64,000 nucleotides of DNA from Rhizobium anhuiense (GCF_003985145.1 NZ_ML133523.1:1-64000), one strand, 5' to 3'. Counted from the first letter of the stretch, positions 35,906-45,460 are shown. Notes: generated by a model from the sequence alone, not told the origin. Numbers and translations: made by a program.

Positions 35906-36889
35906 TCAGGCGGGCTGCTGCGGATCCCGCGTCTTCAGAAGGCTCCAGACCACGCCGGCGGCGATGATCGTGAAAGTGATGCTGAGCGAGAGCGCGGCCG
36001 GGAATTTTTCCAGGCCCAGCAGATCGGCGAGGAAGATCTTCGAGCCGATGAAGATCAGCACGATGGCAAGCGCGGGCTTCAGATAGCGGAAGCGATGAAT
36101 CATCGCCGCCAGCGCGAAATAGAGGGCGCGAAGGCCGAGAATCGCGAAGATGTTCGAGGTGTAGACGATGAACGGATCGGTGGTGATCGCGAAGATCGCA
36201 GGCACCGAATCCACGGCGAAGATGACGTCTGCCACTTCGACCATCACGAGCGCCATGAAGAGCGGAGTGATGAACCAGGTCATCCCTCCCGTTTTGGGGT
36301 TTGCCTTTCTGACGAAGAACCGCTCGCCGTGATGTTCGTCGGTGACGTTAAAGCGGCTGCGCATGAAGCGGACGAGGACGTTCTTCGAGACATCAGGCTC
36401 GGCCTCCTTGACGAACAGCATCTTGATGCCGGTGACGATCAGGAACGCGGCAAAGATATAGAGAAGCCAGGCGAATTCGGCGACCAGCGTGGCGCCGACG
36501 CCGATCATGATGGCGCGCAACAGGATGACGCCCAGAATGCCCCAGAAGAGCACCCGGTGCTGGTAGATGCGCGGCACGGCAAAGAAGGAGAAGATCAGGG
36601 CAATGACGAAGACATTGTCGAGGGCCAACGTCTTTTCGACGACGAAGCCGGTCAGATAGGCAAGGCCCGCCTCGGATCCGAGATACCACCATACCCAACC
36701 ACCGAAGGCGAGGCCGAGCGCGATATAGAGGGCGGAAAGCCTGACGCTTTCGCCGACGCCGATTTCCTTGTTCTGCTTATGAAGAATACCGAGATCGAAC
36801 GACAGAATGGCGATGACGAGGGCGAAAAAGCTCGACCACATCCAGAGCGGCGTTCCCAGCCACTCGACGAACAAAAAAGAGAGATTCAA
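35906..36889 (-). CDS. TerC family integral membrane protein (Alx-like)
   Basis: From TTG 36889 the product has 327 residues, the usual TerC length. It shows seven to nine membrane helices and the family motif FVVEKTLALDNVFVIALIFSFFAVP with conserved Glu and Asp residues, then EVADVIFAVDSVPAIFAITTDPFIVYTSNIFAILGLRALYF. Members such as E. coli Alx act in manganese export or membrane metallation of exported enzymes. AGGGGA lies six bases before the TTG; the frame is open further upstream but encodes nothing family-like there. The long leader may be regulatory. Confidence 0.9.
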   Translation of the reverse strand: MNLSFLFVEWLGTPLWMWSSFFALVIAILSFDLGILHKQNKEIGVGESVRLSALYIALGLAFGGWVWWYLGSEAGLAYLTGFVVEKTLALDNVFVIALIFSFFAVPRIYQHRVLFWGILGVILLRAIMIGVGATLVAEFAWLLYIFAAFLIVTGIKMLFVKEAEPDVSKNVLVRFMRSRFNVTDEHHGERFFVRKANPKTGGMTWFITPLFMALVMVEVADVIFAVDSVPAIFAITTDPFIVYTSNIFAILGLRALYFALAAMIHRFRYLKPALAIVLIFIGSKIFLADLLGLEKFPAALSLSITFTIIAAGVVWSLLKTRDPQQPA

Positions 36890-37040
36890 GGATAGTCCCC
36901 TGTCGGCACTGGTTGTCGGAGAAGAGGTCCGACATCGCAAGAGTGCCGAAGCTCTCGCCAGAGGGGCCCGGACCAGCGGGTCGCACCGCAAGTGGGGTCT
37001 CACTTTTCAATAATCAAGCAGCGGCCGGCGCCAATTTTAT
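36890..37040 (-). promoter_or_regulatory. Structured leader region upstream of terC
   Basis: Several hairpins lie in about 150 bases before terC, read on the minus strand: AAGTG-AGACCC-CACTT, GAGAGC-TTCG-GCaCTC, and GTCGGA-CCTCTTC-TCCGAC just before the ribosome binding site. Genes of this family often carry manganese-sensing yybP-ykoY riboswitches, but the GGGGAGTAG hallmark of that class is not seen. Confidence 0.4.
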
Positions 37041-37111
37041 ATCTCGCACGGGAGGCGGCAGTGCGAATGCGTCACTCGCCCCGCAACAGAAAGCCGGGAG
37101 CGCCGGCCGCC

Positions 37112-37588
37112 TCAGGCTTCCTCATCGTCCTTTACCTCACCCACGGTCAGCGGCCAGTCGACGACGTAGTCCTCGAGATCGTCGATATCGATCTCGTTTT
37201 CGCTGATCGTGCGGCCTCGCGCGGAAATGCCGGCGGCATGAACGGTTTCCGGGTCACCGGAGACGAGCGGGTGCCACCAGTAGAGGTCATGGCCTTCATT
37301 GACCAGCCGGTAGCCGCAGGTGGGCGGCAGCCAGGCGATATCGGGCACGTTCTCCTTGGTCAGCTGCACACAATCCGGCACGAAGTCCCAGCGGTTCTCA
37401 TAGCTGGAGCAGCGACAGCTTTCGCCGTCGAGCAGCTTGCAGCTCACCGAGGTGAAATAGATATCGCCGCTGTCCCATTCCTCGATCTTGTTGAGACAAC
37501 AGAGGCCGCAGCCATCGCAGAGGCTTTCCCACTCGGCGACGGTCATTTCGGCCAGCGTCTTGCTCTTCCAGAAGGGCAGATCGTTCAT
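37112..37588 (-). CDS. UPF0260 / YkgJ-type cysteine cluster protein
   Basis: The 158-residue product matches UPF0260 (E. coli YcgN): [52 protein letters not shown] holds the cysteines (about 24, 27, 30, 31 and 50) expected to bind zinc or an iron-sulfur centre. [19 protein letters not shown] and [14 protein letters not shown] follow. Function is unknown, though it is widespread in proteobacteria. It is transcribed alone on the minus strand next to the terC leader. Confidence 0.93.
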   Translation of the reverse strand: MNDLPFWKSKTLAEMTVAEWESLCDGCGLCCLNKIEEWDSGDIYFTSVSCKLLDGESCRCSSYENRWDFVPDCVQLTKENVPDIAWLPPTCGYRLVNEGHDLYWWHPLVSGDPETVHAAGISARGRTISENEIDIDDLEDYVVDWPLTVGEVKDDEEA

Positions 37589-37792
37589 CGTTCGTTTCTT
37601 GCAACAGCGGCCCGCAAATTCGCGTGACCCTCATGCATCTCTCTTGTTATCAGCCGCAAAATCAATCAATTCTTCAATATACTCCTGGTACTCGGAGAAT
37701 TCTCTCCTGGTATCGGAGAGCTTTGCGGCCATATGCGGGCCTTGCGCTTTCGTCGGAGATGACCGAAGCACGATCAGGCGGGAATACAGGAC

Positions 37793-39979
37793 GTGCAGGA
37801 TCCGGACAACCCAGAAAACGGGCCAGACAACGAGCCCGGAAAAGTGGCGAACGGGGCGGCGGACAAGCGGCCTAGGAAGAGCCGTCACATTCTGTTGCGC
37901 ATCGATTCCTGGATCGATTCGACCGTCTGGAACGCCGGCTTCCGCGCCGCCGAGATCTGGGAAGACATCACCATCTTCTTCCGCCGCTTCCGCGTGCGCG
38001 GCTGGAAGCGCATGGTCTTCGAACTTGCCGGCGAAGGGCTGACGCTCGGAGCGGCCGGCTCGGTGCTGATGCTGCTGCTCGCCCAGCCCGCCTTCGAGGC
38101 GACCAAGGAGGACTGGCGCAATCGCGGCGATTTCGCTGTCACCTTCACCGACCGCTACGGCAACGTCATCGGCCATCGCGGCGTCATCCACCAGAATTCC
38201 GTGCCGATCGACGAGCTGCCGGATTCGCTGATCAAATCGGTGATCGCCACCGAGGACCGGCGCTTCTTCGACCATTTCGGCATCGATTTCATCGGCCTCT
38301 TCCGGGCCATGAGCGAGAATGCGCGCGCCGGCGAAGTCGTCCAGGGCGGCTCGACGCTGACCCAGCAGCTCGCCAAGAACCTGTTCCTGTCTAACGAACG
38401 CTCGATCGACCGCAAGGTCACCGAGGCCTTCCTGGCGCTGTGGCTCGAGGCGAACCTTTCCAAGAAGGAAATCCTCTCCACCTATCTCGACCGGGCCTAT
38501 ATGGGCGGCGGTACGTTTGGCGCCGCCGCGGCGGCACAGTTCTATTTCGGCAAAAACATCACCGATGTGAACCTTGCCGAATCCGCCATGCTTGCCGGCC
38601 TGTTCAAGGCGCCGGCGAAATATGCGCCGCATGTCAACCTGCCGGCAGCGCGTGCCCGCGCCAACGAAGTGCTGACCAATCTGGTGCAGAGCGGACTGAT
38701 GACCGAAGGCCAGGTGATCGCCGCCCGGCGCAATCCGGCGACCGTCGTCGACCGCAACGAAGTGGAATCGCCTGACTTCTTCCTCGACTGGGCTTTCGAC
38801 GAGGTGCAGCGGCTTTCACCGCGTTTCCACCAGCATTCGCTGATCGTGCGCACGACGATCGACATGGGCATCCAGCAGGCGGCCGAGGATTCGGTCGAAA
38901 CGTCGCTGCGCGAATATGGCGAGGCCTATCACGCCAAGCAGGGTGCCATGGTGATGATCGAAAACGGCGGCGCCGTGCGCGCCATGGTCGGCGGCCGGGA
39001 TTATGGCGAGAGCCAGTTCAACCGCGCCACCAGGGCACTGCGCCAGCCGGGCTCCTCCTTCAAGGTCTACACCTATTCGGTGGCGATGGAGAGCGGGATG
39101 ACGCCGCAGACGACGATCGTCGACGCGCCGATCTCCTGGGGCAATTGGAGCCCGCATAATTATGCCAACCGCTATGCCGGCCGCATCACGCTCGAGACCG
39201 CGATCGCCCAGTCGATCAACACCGTGCCGGTGCGGCTCGCCAAGGAAAAACTCGGCATTCAGCCGATCCGGGCGATGGCGAAGAACCTCGGCGTCGAAAC
39301 GCCGATCCGCGACGACGTCACCATCCCGATCGGCACCTCCGAGGTGACGGTGCTCGACCAGGCGACGGCCTATGCCACCTTCCCGGCCGGCGGCTACCAG
39401 TCGCGCCGCCACGGCATCACCCAGATCCTCGATTACGACGGCGACGTGCTCTATGATTTCGACCGCGACGAGCCGGCGCCGAAACGTGTGCTCTCGGAAC
39501 AGGCCGACGCCTATATGAACCAGATGCTGTCGCGCGTTCCCTATGTCGGCACGGCGCGCAAGGCAGCCCTCGACAACGGCATTGTGACCGCCGGCAAGAC
39601 CGGTACGACCCAGGCCTATCGCGACGCCTGGTTCGTCGGCTACACCGGCAACTACACCTGCGCCGTCTGGTTCGGCAATGACGACTATACCTCGACCAAC
39701 GAGATGACCGGCGGCTCGCTGCCGGCGATGACCTTCAAGCGCGCTATGGACTATGCCCATCAGGGTGTGACGCTGCGCCCCATTCCCGGCATCGAAAACC
39801 CCCTGCCCTCGGAAAAGGACCTCGCCAAAACCGCCGCCGCCAAGCCGCAGGACGGTTTGCCGCAGCTCATCCGGCCGCGCATGCTCTCGGTTCAATCGAC
39901 CGACATCCTCAAGAAGCTCGGCGAGAAGCTGAAGAATGCCGCTCCGCTCGCGCCTGCGAAGGTGGCGAGCGCGGAGTAG
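37793..39979 (+). CDS. Class A penicillin-binding protein (bifunctional transglycosylase/transpeptidase)
   Basis: The 728-residue product is inner-membrane anchored by a helix at about 78-97. The GT51 glycosyltransferase domain has IATEDRRFFDHFGID (catalytic Glu154) and GGSTLTQQLAKNLFLSNERS. The transpeptidase domain has the SxxK motif with nucleophile Ser421 (PGSSFK), SxN at 474-476 (SIN) and KTG at 602. It polymerises and crosslinks peptidoglycan. The length and long N-terminal cytoplasmic tail are those of rhizobial PBP1A/MrcA-type proteins. It starts with GTG and is a single gene. Confidence 0.93.
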   Translation: MQDPDNPENGPDNEPGKVANGAADKRPRKSRHILLRIDSWIDSTVWNAGFRAAEIWEDITIFFRRFRVRGWKRMVFELAGEGLTLGAAGSVLMLLLAQPAFEATKEDWRNRGDFAVTFTDRYGNVIGHRGVIHQNSVPIDELPDSLIKSVIATEDRRFFDHFGIDFIGLFRAMSENARAGEVVQGGSTLTQQLAKNLFLSNERSIDRKVTEAFLALWLEANLSKKEILSTYLDRAYMGGGTFGAAAAAQFYFGKNITDVNLAESAMLAGLFKAPAKYAPHVNLPAARARANEVLTNLVQSGLMTEGQVIAARRNPATVVDRNEVESPDFFLDWAFDEVQRLSPRFHQHSLIVRTTIDMGIQQAAEDSVETSLREYGEAYHAKQGAMVMIENGGAVRAMVGGRDYGESQFNRATRALRQPGSSFKVYTYSVAMESGMTPQTTIVDAPISWGNWSPHNYANRYAGRITLETAIAQSINTVPVRLAKEKLGIQPIRAMAKNLGVETPIRDDVTIPIGTSEVTVLDQATAYATFPAGGYQSRRHGITQILDYDGDVLYDFDRDEPAPKRVLSEQADAYMNQMLSRVPYVGTARKAALDNGIVTAGKTGTTQAYRDAWFVGYTGNYTCAVWFGNDDYTSTNEMTGGSLPAMTFKRAMDYAHQGVTLRPIPGIENPLPSEKDLAKTAAAKPQDGLPQLIRPRMLSVQSTDILKKLGEKLKNAAPLAPAKVASAE

Positions 39980-40157
39980 TTGGCGGCATCACGCGCGGAT
40001 TCAGAAATCCTCGACCCGGCAGATCTTCGGTGCCTGCCCCTCATCCGGCTGCCGCCACCAACCGGGGATCAATCGGCGCCTATGTCGCGGCGCGGCATTC
40101 CACCCCGCCAGAATCAGTGGTAACCCTTTCATCCGATATGGTTTCCAAGGTCTTGAC

Positions 40158-40745
40158 GTGTTTCGATTCCCCCTCTTTATCGCGATCACGCTGATCGTCG
40201 CCTTCGGCGGCGGGATCATGATTTCGCTTTATGCGCTGGATGCGACGCAGGGTTTCGGGGCGATCAAGCTCGGCGCCTGGGAGGCGTTTCCGGCGCTGCA
40301 GACGGTCGAAGCCGACCCTTACGCCAAGTCGCACCGGGCGCGCGCCGGCAAGCTGCTCTATGGCAGCGCCGAGGGCCTGACCTTTACGGCGAGCGTCGAC
40401 GACGAGGGCGGCCGGCTGAATGCCAACTGCCGCTACCGCATCAGCGGGCAGACGCCGCCTGCCCGGCTCTGGACCCTCTTTACCGCCGACAATGGCGGCA
40501 ATCCGGCGGCGGTGAAGACCGGGCATCCCTCGGCGCTGAATTCCTGGACGGTGCTGCGCCAGCCGGACAGCAGCTTCTCGATCGAGATCGCAGCCGTCGC
40601 GCAACCGGGCAACTGGCTGGCCTTGCCGGAAGCCGGCACCTTCCGGCTGGTGCTGACGCTGTTCGACACCCCGACCGCCGGCAGCTCCGGCGTGATCGAC
40701 CTCGCCATGCCGAAGCTCACCAAGACCGGATGCGGCAATGCTTAG
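40158..40745 (+). CDS. DUF1214 domain protein
   Basis: The product has 195 residues from GTG 40158, eight bases after AAGG. An N-terminal membrane helix (FPLFIAITLIVAFGGGIMISLYAL) precedes a globular domain ending PAGTF-type EAGTFRLVLTLFDTP, the pattern of DUF1214. The protein ends eight bases inside the next gene, a DUF1254 protein. The two domains, fused in other bacteria, are separate but coupled here. They may form an envelope protein of unknown role. Confidence 0.82.
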   Translation: MFRFPLFIAITLIVAFGGGIMISLYALDATQGFGAIKLGAWEAFPALQTVEADPYAKSHRARAGKLLYGSAEGLTFTASVDDEGGRLNANCRYRISGQTPPARLWTLFTADNGGNPAAVKTGHPSALNSWTVLRQPDSSFSIEIAAVAQPGNWLALPEAGTFRLVLTLFDTPTAGSSGVIDLAMPKLTKTGCGNA

Positions 40746-41286
40746 GATATTCTTCGCTATCCTCACCGGTCTTTTCGGCGCAGCCCTGCTGCATCTGGTC
40801 ATCATCCTGTCGCTGCCGCATTTCACCGGCAGGGATGCGGCGACCCGTGTGGAGGCGGAGGGCGACCTCAACAATTTCTATCTGCTCGCCGACCGGTATG
40901 ACGAGGCCGGCCTTGCCAATGGCGACCCCTTCGTGCGCACCGCTGTCTGCTCCTTCGACATCGAAGATGGGCCGGTGCATTTCACCGCCAAGGGCAATGT
41001 GCCCTTCTGGTCGATCGCGATCTATGACAGCGCCTCCAATGAGGTCTTCAGCATGAACGACAGGACGTCGGTCGGCGGGGCGCTCGATGTGCTGGCCGGC
41101 GGTCCGATCCAGTTGACGGACCTGCGCAAGAACCTGCCGCAGGAATTGCAGCAGGCGATCCTGGTGGAAATGGCACGGCCGGACGGCTATGCCGTGCTGC
41201 GGACGCTGGCGCCGCAGGCAAGCTTTAATGAGGCCGCGCGCAACTTTCTCACGGAAGCCGGCTGCGAGCAATTCACCGCTCGCTGA
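40738..41286 (+). CDS. DUF1254 domain protein
   Basis: The 182-residue product begins with a membrane helix (MLRIFFAILTGLFGAALLHLVIILSLPHF). The domain contains NNFYLLADRYDEAGLANGDPFVRTAVCSFDIEDGPVHFTAKGNVPFWSIAIYD, matching DUF1254. It starts inside the end of the DUF1214 gene (8-base overlap). Probably periplasmic and membrane-anchored; the role is not known. Confidence 0.85.
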   Translation: MLRIFFAILTGLFGAALLHLVIILSLPHFTGRDAATRVEAEGDLNNFYLLADRYDEAGLANGDPFVRTAVCSFDIEDGPVHFTAKGNVPFWSIAIYDSASNEVFSMNDRTSVGGALDVLAGGPIQLTDLRKNLPQELQQAILVEMARPDGYAVLRTLAPQASFNEAARNFLTEAGCEQFTAR

Positions 41287-41300
41287 GGTTGAACAAGCGG

Positions 41301-41468
41301 TTACTTCTTGTTGACGCGCGGCGCGGGCGCCGGACGATGTTTCGGGCTCTCGGCCAAGCGCTCGTAGCGAACGCCGGTGAACCAGAGGATCTTGGCTTCG
41401 CGGGGCTCTTTGTCCGGACGACGCGGCGCCCGCGGCCGCCGATCCGCCAATGCGACTACTATTGCCAT
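41301..41468 (-). CDS. Small basic hypothetical protein, 55 residues
   Basis: From ATG 41468, six bases after GGAG, the product begins MAIVVALADRRPRAPRRPDK and continues with the motif AKILWFTGVRYERL before a basic Pro-rich tail. The motif looks like that of a rhizobial hypothetical family, and the frame has normal codon use. It converges with the DUF1254 gene 14 bases away. No function known. Confidence 0.72.
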   Translation of the reverse strand: MAIVVALADRRPRAPRRPDKEPREAKILWFTGVRYERLAESPKHRPAPAPRVNKK

Positions 41469-41888
41469 TCTCGTCTCCATGCACTGCCCGAGACGGATGA
41501 ACTTGCGATGGATTTCACCCTGCCCGCCAATGTGCGGGCCGGCGCGTCCTGCAGAACCGGGATGACCGGACCGAGGGCATTCGCGCCTTTCCCACGGCAC
41601 CTGATTGAAATACCGTGATGCGGAGTTTCAACGATCCAAACACTCAAATCGCGTCGTTCCTATCCGAATTGAGACAGATGACAGTTAACAGTTTACTAAT
41701 ATTCGGCGGATGCCAAACACAGTTCACCTCACTTCCTCTGTAACGCGCGAAGAGTTGATTTGGTTTCACGCCGCCCACGGAAAGACAGGGTTGAAGATCG
41801 ACGCGTAAAATTAGAAACAATTCATATAGTTGGCATTGAGGCGGCAAGCTTGCACGCGCGGAAAAAGGCAGTGTTGCAAAAATGCTTC
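41469..41888. other. AT-richer intergenic region
   Basis: About 420 bases with lower GC than its surroundings. Short open frames lack ribosome binding sites. A CtrA-like TTAA-N7-CTAA word at 41685-41699 is one base off consensus and not convincing. Confidence 0.45.
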
Positions 41889-42149
41889 ATGAAAATATTT
41901 AATTGCGAGCGACTGAGATGCGCGTATTGTTGCTCTCATCGATCATACGTTTCCGGGCCCCGATCTTTCTCGCCTGAGGATCTCGACGTGCTGCGCAGTG
42001 CGCTCGACGACTGGTGCGCGGAACGGCGCATCGACATCAGAAGCGTCGAGGCGCAGTTTGCGGCATCCACCGCACTCGACCTCTATCAAGCCGGTTACGA
42101 CAGCCGCGAAAAGCTGCTGCACGCGTTGCGCGATCACAGGATCGCCTGA
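41889..42149 (+). CDS. Small hypothetical protein, 86 residues
   Basis: The C-terminal 60 residues, FSPEDLDVLRSALDDWCAERRIDIRSVEAQFAASTALDLYQAGYDSREKLLHALRDH, form a helical, soluble domain typical of short rhizobial proteins. The N terminus from ATG 41889 is Cys/Arg-rich and less certain; translation may begin later. No neighbour shares its strand closely. Function unknown. Confidence 0.65.
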   Translation: MKIFNCERLRCAYCCSHRSYVSGPRSFSPEDLDVLRSALDDWCAERRIDIRSVEAQFAASTALDLYQAGYDSREKLLHALRDHRIA

Positions 42150-42460
42150 ACTTTTCCGCAATCACAGCGGCGATACGCAGGCGGCCCAACGCCCTTTCAA
42201 ACCGCGCATTCTGATATTGCCGGCCAACCGTGCCGCGACACGCGTTGCGTGTATATTTCTGTTACATTTTAATAAAATCTTCAGCATGCATTAACCGTAC
42301 CGGTGTAGGATTTATTCATAACCGTATGGCCCGACATGCGTTCCGCCAGCGCATATCGGCCTGTGGTCCCCTTATTCTGCGTTTTCGGGGTATTGTTGTG
42401 CGTGACCGGTTTCGAGACCTAGAAGGCCCCTTGGCCGTCAGGAAAAAGGACGTGGTATTG
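42150..42460. other. Upstream region of the DUF2336 gene
   Basis: About 310 bases. The open frame continues upstream of 42461, but without family-like sequence. The AT-rich segment near 42250-42320 is a plausible promoter. Confidence 0.4.
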
Positions 42461-43447
42461 ATGGCGACTGTCAGCAGTTTCGAGAACCTGTCGCATCCGA
42501 CACGGTCCGAACTGCGCCAATTTGCCGAGCTTTTCATGCCGCTGTTCCAAGCCTCCTCCGACGAGGCCAAGCGCCAGGCGGTCGCAGCCCTGTCCCAATG
42601 CGAGAACATGCCGGCCGCCGTGGCGCTGTTCATCGGCAATCAGCCGATCGAGATCGCCGCCCCTTTTCTTGCCGCCTCAAAGGCAATTGCCGACGATACG
42701 CTGATCACCATCGCGCGCATGCAGGGTGCTGCGCATGTCAAGGCGATCGTCAGCCGAGATTCACTCTCGCCGAAGGTCATTGATGCGCTGGTGGCGCTGC
42801 GCCAGACCCAGCCGCGATCGGCCGCCGCCTCGGCGCCGATCACGGACTCGCCGGCAGTCCCGCTTTCGCCGACGCCCACCGAAACCAATGAGGCGGATGC
42901 GCTGGAGGAACAGCGGGTGGCCAACGAAGAGGCGTTGCGCGAGCGCCTTCTCGGGCTTGCCGGTCATCTCGGCCGTGCCGACGAGGACAGGCTCGGCCTG
43001 CGCACGCTCACCGACATTCAGGAGGCGTTGCTGGTGCGCTTCGCCCGCTCCCGCGAGGCGGCGCATTTCGCAACAGCCCTTGCCGATGCGCTGTCGGCCA
43101 GCCGCTGGCTTGCCGAGCGCATCATGCTTGATCTTTCCGGCCAACAGCTCGCCACGACGCTGACCAGCCTCGGCATGGGTTTTCTTGATGCCGTCTTCGT
43201 GCTCGAAAGGCTCTATCCGCATCTTGCCGAACAGCAGCACAACGTCACACGCGGCTGGATGGTGCTCGATGCACTTGATCCGGAAGAATGCCACGACCGT
43301 GTGGACGCCTGGCGGCGCGCCGATCGCTACACCTATAAGCCGGAGGCGCCGAATGTGACGCCCCCTCAGGAAACGCCGAACCACCGCTTCATCCGCCAGA
43401 CGCCGCCGCAACGCGACATGCGCGTCATGGGACGGCGGTATCGCTGA
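42461..43447 (+). CDS. DUF2336 domain protein
   Basis: The product has 328 residues from the ATG at 42461, ten bases after AAAGGA. It is built of helical repeats: FAELFMPLFQASSDEAKRQAVAALSQCENMPAAVALFIGNQPIEIAAPFLAASKAIADDTLI is the repeat-like start of DUF2336, followed by a Pro/Ala linker (about 120-145) and a second helical part. A C-terminal stretch NHRFIRQTPPQRDMRVMGRRYR is basic. DUF2336 proteins are alphaproteobacterial and of unknown function. Convergent with DUF1491. Confidence 0.85.
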   Translation: MATVSSFENLSHPTRSELRQFAELFMPLFQASSDEAKRQAVAALSQCENMPAAVALFIGNQPIEIAAPFLAASKAIADDTLITIARMQGAAHVKAIVSRDSLSPKVIDALVALRQTQPRSAAASAPITDSPAVPLSPTPTETNEADALEEQRVANEEALRERLLGLAGHLGRADEDRLGLRTLTDIQEALLVRFARSREAAHFATALADALSASRWLAERIMLDLSGQQLATTLTSLGMGFLDAVFVLERLYPHLAEQQHNVTRGWMVLDALDPEECHDRVDAWRRADRYTYKPEAPNVTPPQETPNHRFIRQTPPQRDMRVMGRRYR

Positions 43448-43466
43448 GCCGACGAGGGTGCGGCTG

Positions 43467-43811
43467 TCAGCCGTCCTTGGCAAGCGGGACCACGTCTCCC
43501 AATTCCTCCGCCTCCAGCTCGACGATCCAAAGATCGGGATCGAACCTGCGTTCACGCTCCAGCATGGCGCGCACCGATTCCGGCTCGGCTCGCAACAGGC
43601 GGATCTCGAACAGCCGGTCGCCGGCCTGGCCTTCGTCGAAGGCGGTCTGCGGCGCCGGCGCATAGAGCGTTTCCAGGCCGTCGCGAAAATGCTGGCGGAT
43701 GAAGATCGCACCCGCCTCCTCCGCCCCCTTTTTCTCGACGGCGGCAAAATCGCCGCTAGCGAAGACGCGACGCAGGAGGGCGGAAACGAAGATGTCGGCG
43801 CGTAATCTCAT
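43467..43811 (-). CDS. DUF1491 family protein
   Basis: The 114-residue product carries the DUF1491 pattern: MRLRADIFVSALLRRVFASGDFAAVEKKGAEEAGAIFIRQHFRDGLETLYAPAPQ at the start and FEIRLLRAEPESVRAMLERERRFDPDLWIVELE. It is a small cytoplasmic alphaproteobacterial protein with no assigned role. It follows the chemoreceptor-like gene on the minus strand, with three short repeats in the 79-base gap. Confidence 0.9.
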   Translation of the reverse strand: MRLRADIFVSALLRRVFASGDFAAVEKKGAEEAGAIFIRQHFRDGLETLYAPAPQTAFDEGQAGDRLFEIRLLRAEPESVRAMLERERRFDPDLWIVELEAEELGDVVPLAKDG

Positions 43812-43852
43812 CGGCGCGGTATAGACCGGCGCGCCGGCGGCGGCAATGCAGG

Positions 43853-43902
43853 GTCAGTGTTTGACCCATGGAGTCAGAGTTTGACGAGGGTCAGACTTTG
43901 AC
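43853..43902. repeat. Three 13-bp repeats GTCAGnnTTTGAC at the end of the chemoreceptor gene
   Basis: GTCAGTGTTTGAC (43853), GTCAGAGTTTGAC (43873) and GTCAGACTTTGAC (43890) each have GTCA/TGAC ends and so are partly palindromic. The third includes the stop codon of the chemoreceptor gene. Confidence 0.75.
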
Positions 43903-45339
43903 TGCGAGCCGCAATCCACCCCAATGCCGTCCGCGGACGGTGATCGGAGCGGAGATATCCTTCATCATCACGAAATTGCCGCCGCCCATGTCGCGCCGAT
44001 AGGTCTGGACGAGGAAGGGCGCGGTGCTGCGGCCGGCGGCAAGGCCGACGCGATCGGCAAAAATACGGCGGTTGCGGCAATTGGCGGTGTTCCAGACGAC
44101 GTCGCCGGGGCGCTGCGGCTGCGAGAATTTACGGTTGTGGGTCGGCAGATAGCCGTTCTCGTCGATTGCCGCGCAGAAGGCGATACGCTCGTCCGAAGCT
44201 GCCGCGGGTTCCTGGATCGGTGGCAGCAGGCGATCGGTGAGTTCGGTGAAGGCAGCCATCACCTGGGCCGGATCCGAGCCCGGTATCGGCCGATAATGCC
44301 GGTCGAACAGAGCATCGAGCCCGATCTGTCCCTCGGCAGCGGCGCGTTCGAAGGCGGCGGAAATCTGCCTTGCCACCGACTGCGCTTCCTCGATCCAGCG
44401 GCTGTCGGCGGTCTTGACGCCGGCGCTCGCCGTCAGCTGGATCAGGGTTTCCGAGAGGCAGACGACGCTGTCGACGCGTTTTGCCGCCTGCTGCAACCTG
44501 ACATTCGAGCCGGCGACCTCGGCCGACATCTCGCCGAGTTTCCCGACGAAGCCGGCGCATTGCAGGTCGACGGCCTCGGTGGTGTTGGCCATGACAGTCG
44601 AACTGTCGAGGATGCGGGTGATGACATGTTCCAGGCTTTCGAAGGCCCCGCGCATCGCCTCCGACTTGTCGCGCACACCGGCCGCACTGTCGCGCGCATC
44701 GCTGCCGACGGCCGACAGCCGGTCGATCTTCACACGCAGTTCGTCGAGCGTCTGCTGGATGGAGCCGGTCGCCTTCGAGGTCTGCAGCGACAGCGCCCGG
44801 ACCTCGGCGGCAACGACCGCAAAACCCTTGCCGGCATCGCCGGCGCGCGCCGCCTCGATCGCGGCGTTCAGCGCCAGCAGGTTGGTCTGGCGGGCGATAG
44901 TACTGATCTCCTCGGCGATGTTGTCGACATCGGCAAGCGACTTGGAGAAGCCGGCGATCTCAGTGCCGATCTCGTTCGAGGACTGAATCATGTGGCCGAT
45001 CTCGGCGACCGAGCCCGTCAGACGGTCGGCCGATTCCTTCAACATGTGACGGGCCTCTGCCGCCGTGCGGTCGGTTTCGCGCAGTGATACGGCGACCGAG
45101 CGGTTGGTCTCGGCGATCGAAAGCGCGGTGCGGGTGACATCATCGAAGGCGGAGGCATGCCGGGCCGACATTGCCGCCATATCCTGTATGGCGCCGGCGA
45201 TATCGACGAGATCGATGCCAAGGGTGGAAGCCTCTTCGGCAAGGCGCAGCAGGATATGGCGCAACGCCTCGGGATCAGGGCCTTCCGCTTCGACCGCCGG
45301 TTCTCCGGCCAGATCGTCTATCGCCTTCAGCGCATGCAT
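43891..45339 (-). CDS. Soluble methyl-accepting chemotaxis-like protein with C-terminal sensor domain
   Basis: The product has 482 residues from ATG 45339, eight bases after GGGGGAG. There is no membrane segment. The middle part is an MCP signalling domain with the hairpin-tip core [40 protein letters not shown] (about 160-200). The C-terminal about 110 residues ([16 protein letters not shown], then [32 protein letters not shown]) form a sensor-like domain seen in other alphaproteobacterial cytoplasmic chemoreceptors. Whether it feeds the Che pathway is unknown; no che genes are near. Confidence 0.87.
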   Translation of the reverse strand: MHALKAIDDLAGEPAVEAEGPDPEALRHILLRLAEEASTLGIDLVDIAGAIQDMAAMSARHASAFDDVTRTALSIAETNRSVAVSLRETDRTAAEARHMLKESADRLTGSVAEIGHMIQSSNEIGTEIAGFSKSLADVDNIAEEISTIARQTNLLALNAAIEAARAGDAGKGFAVVAAEVRALSLQTSKATGSIQQTLDELRVKIDRLSAVGSDARDSAAGVRDKSEAMRGAFESLEHVITRILDSSTVMANTTEAVDLQCAGFVGKLGEMSAEVAGSNVRLQQAAKRVDSVVCLSETLIQLTASAGVKTADSRWIEEAQSVARQISAAFERAAAEGQIGLDALFDRHYRPIPGSDPAQVMAAFTELTDRLLPPIQEPAAASDERIAFCAAIDENGYLPTHNRKFSQPQRPGDVVWNTANCRNRRIFADRVGLAAGRSTAPFLVQTYRRDMGGGNFVMMKDISAPITVRGRHWGGLRLAVKV

Positions 45340-45460
45340 GCCGACGCTCCCCCGCCTCAATCAGAAAAGCTTCAGGCAACATGGTTAACAAGTTGCAAAC
45401 AGCGGCCCCACCTTAGACTTAGGTTGTAGAGAGAAGGCCCGCTCGGTAACTGCGGAGCCG

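Noticed and set aside
36890..37040. yybP-ykoY manganese riboswitch
   Set aside because: The conserved GGGGAGTAG and GACC elements of that class were not found in the leader, so only a generic structured leader is claimed.
41685..41699. TTAA-N7-CTAA, near a CtrA box
   Set aside because: One mismatch in a short AT-rich motif, and about 190 bases from the nearest start codon.
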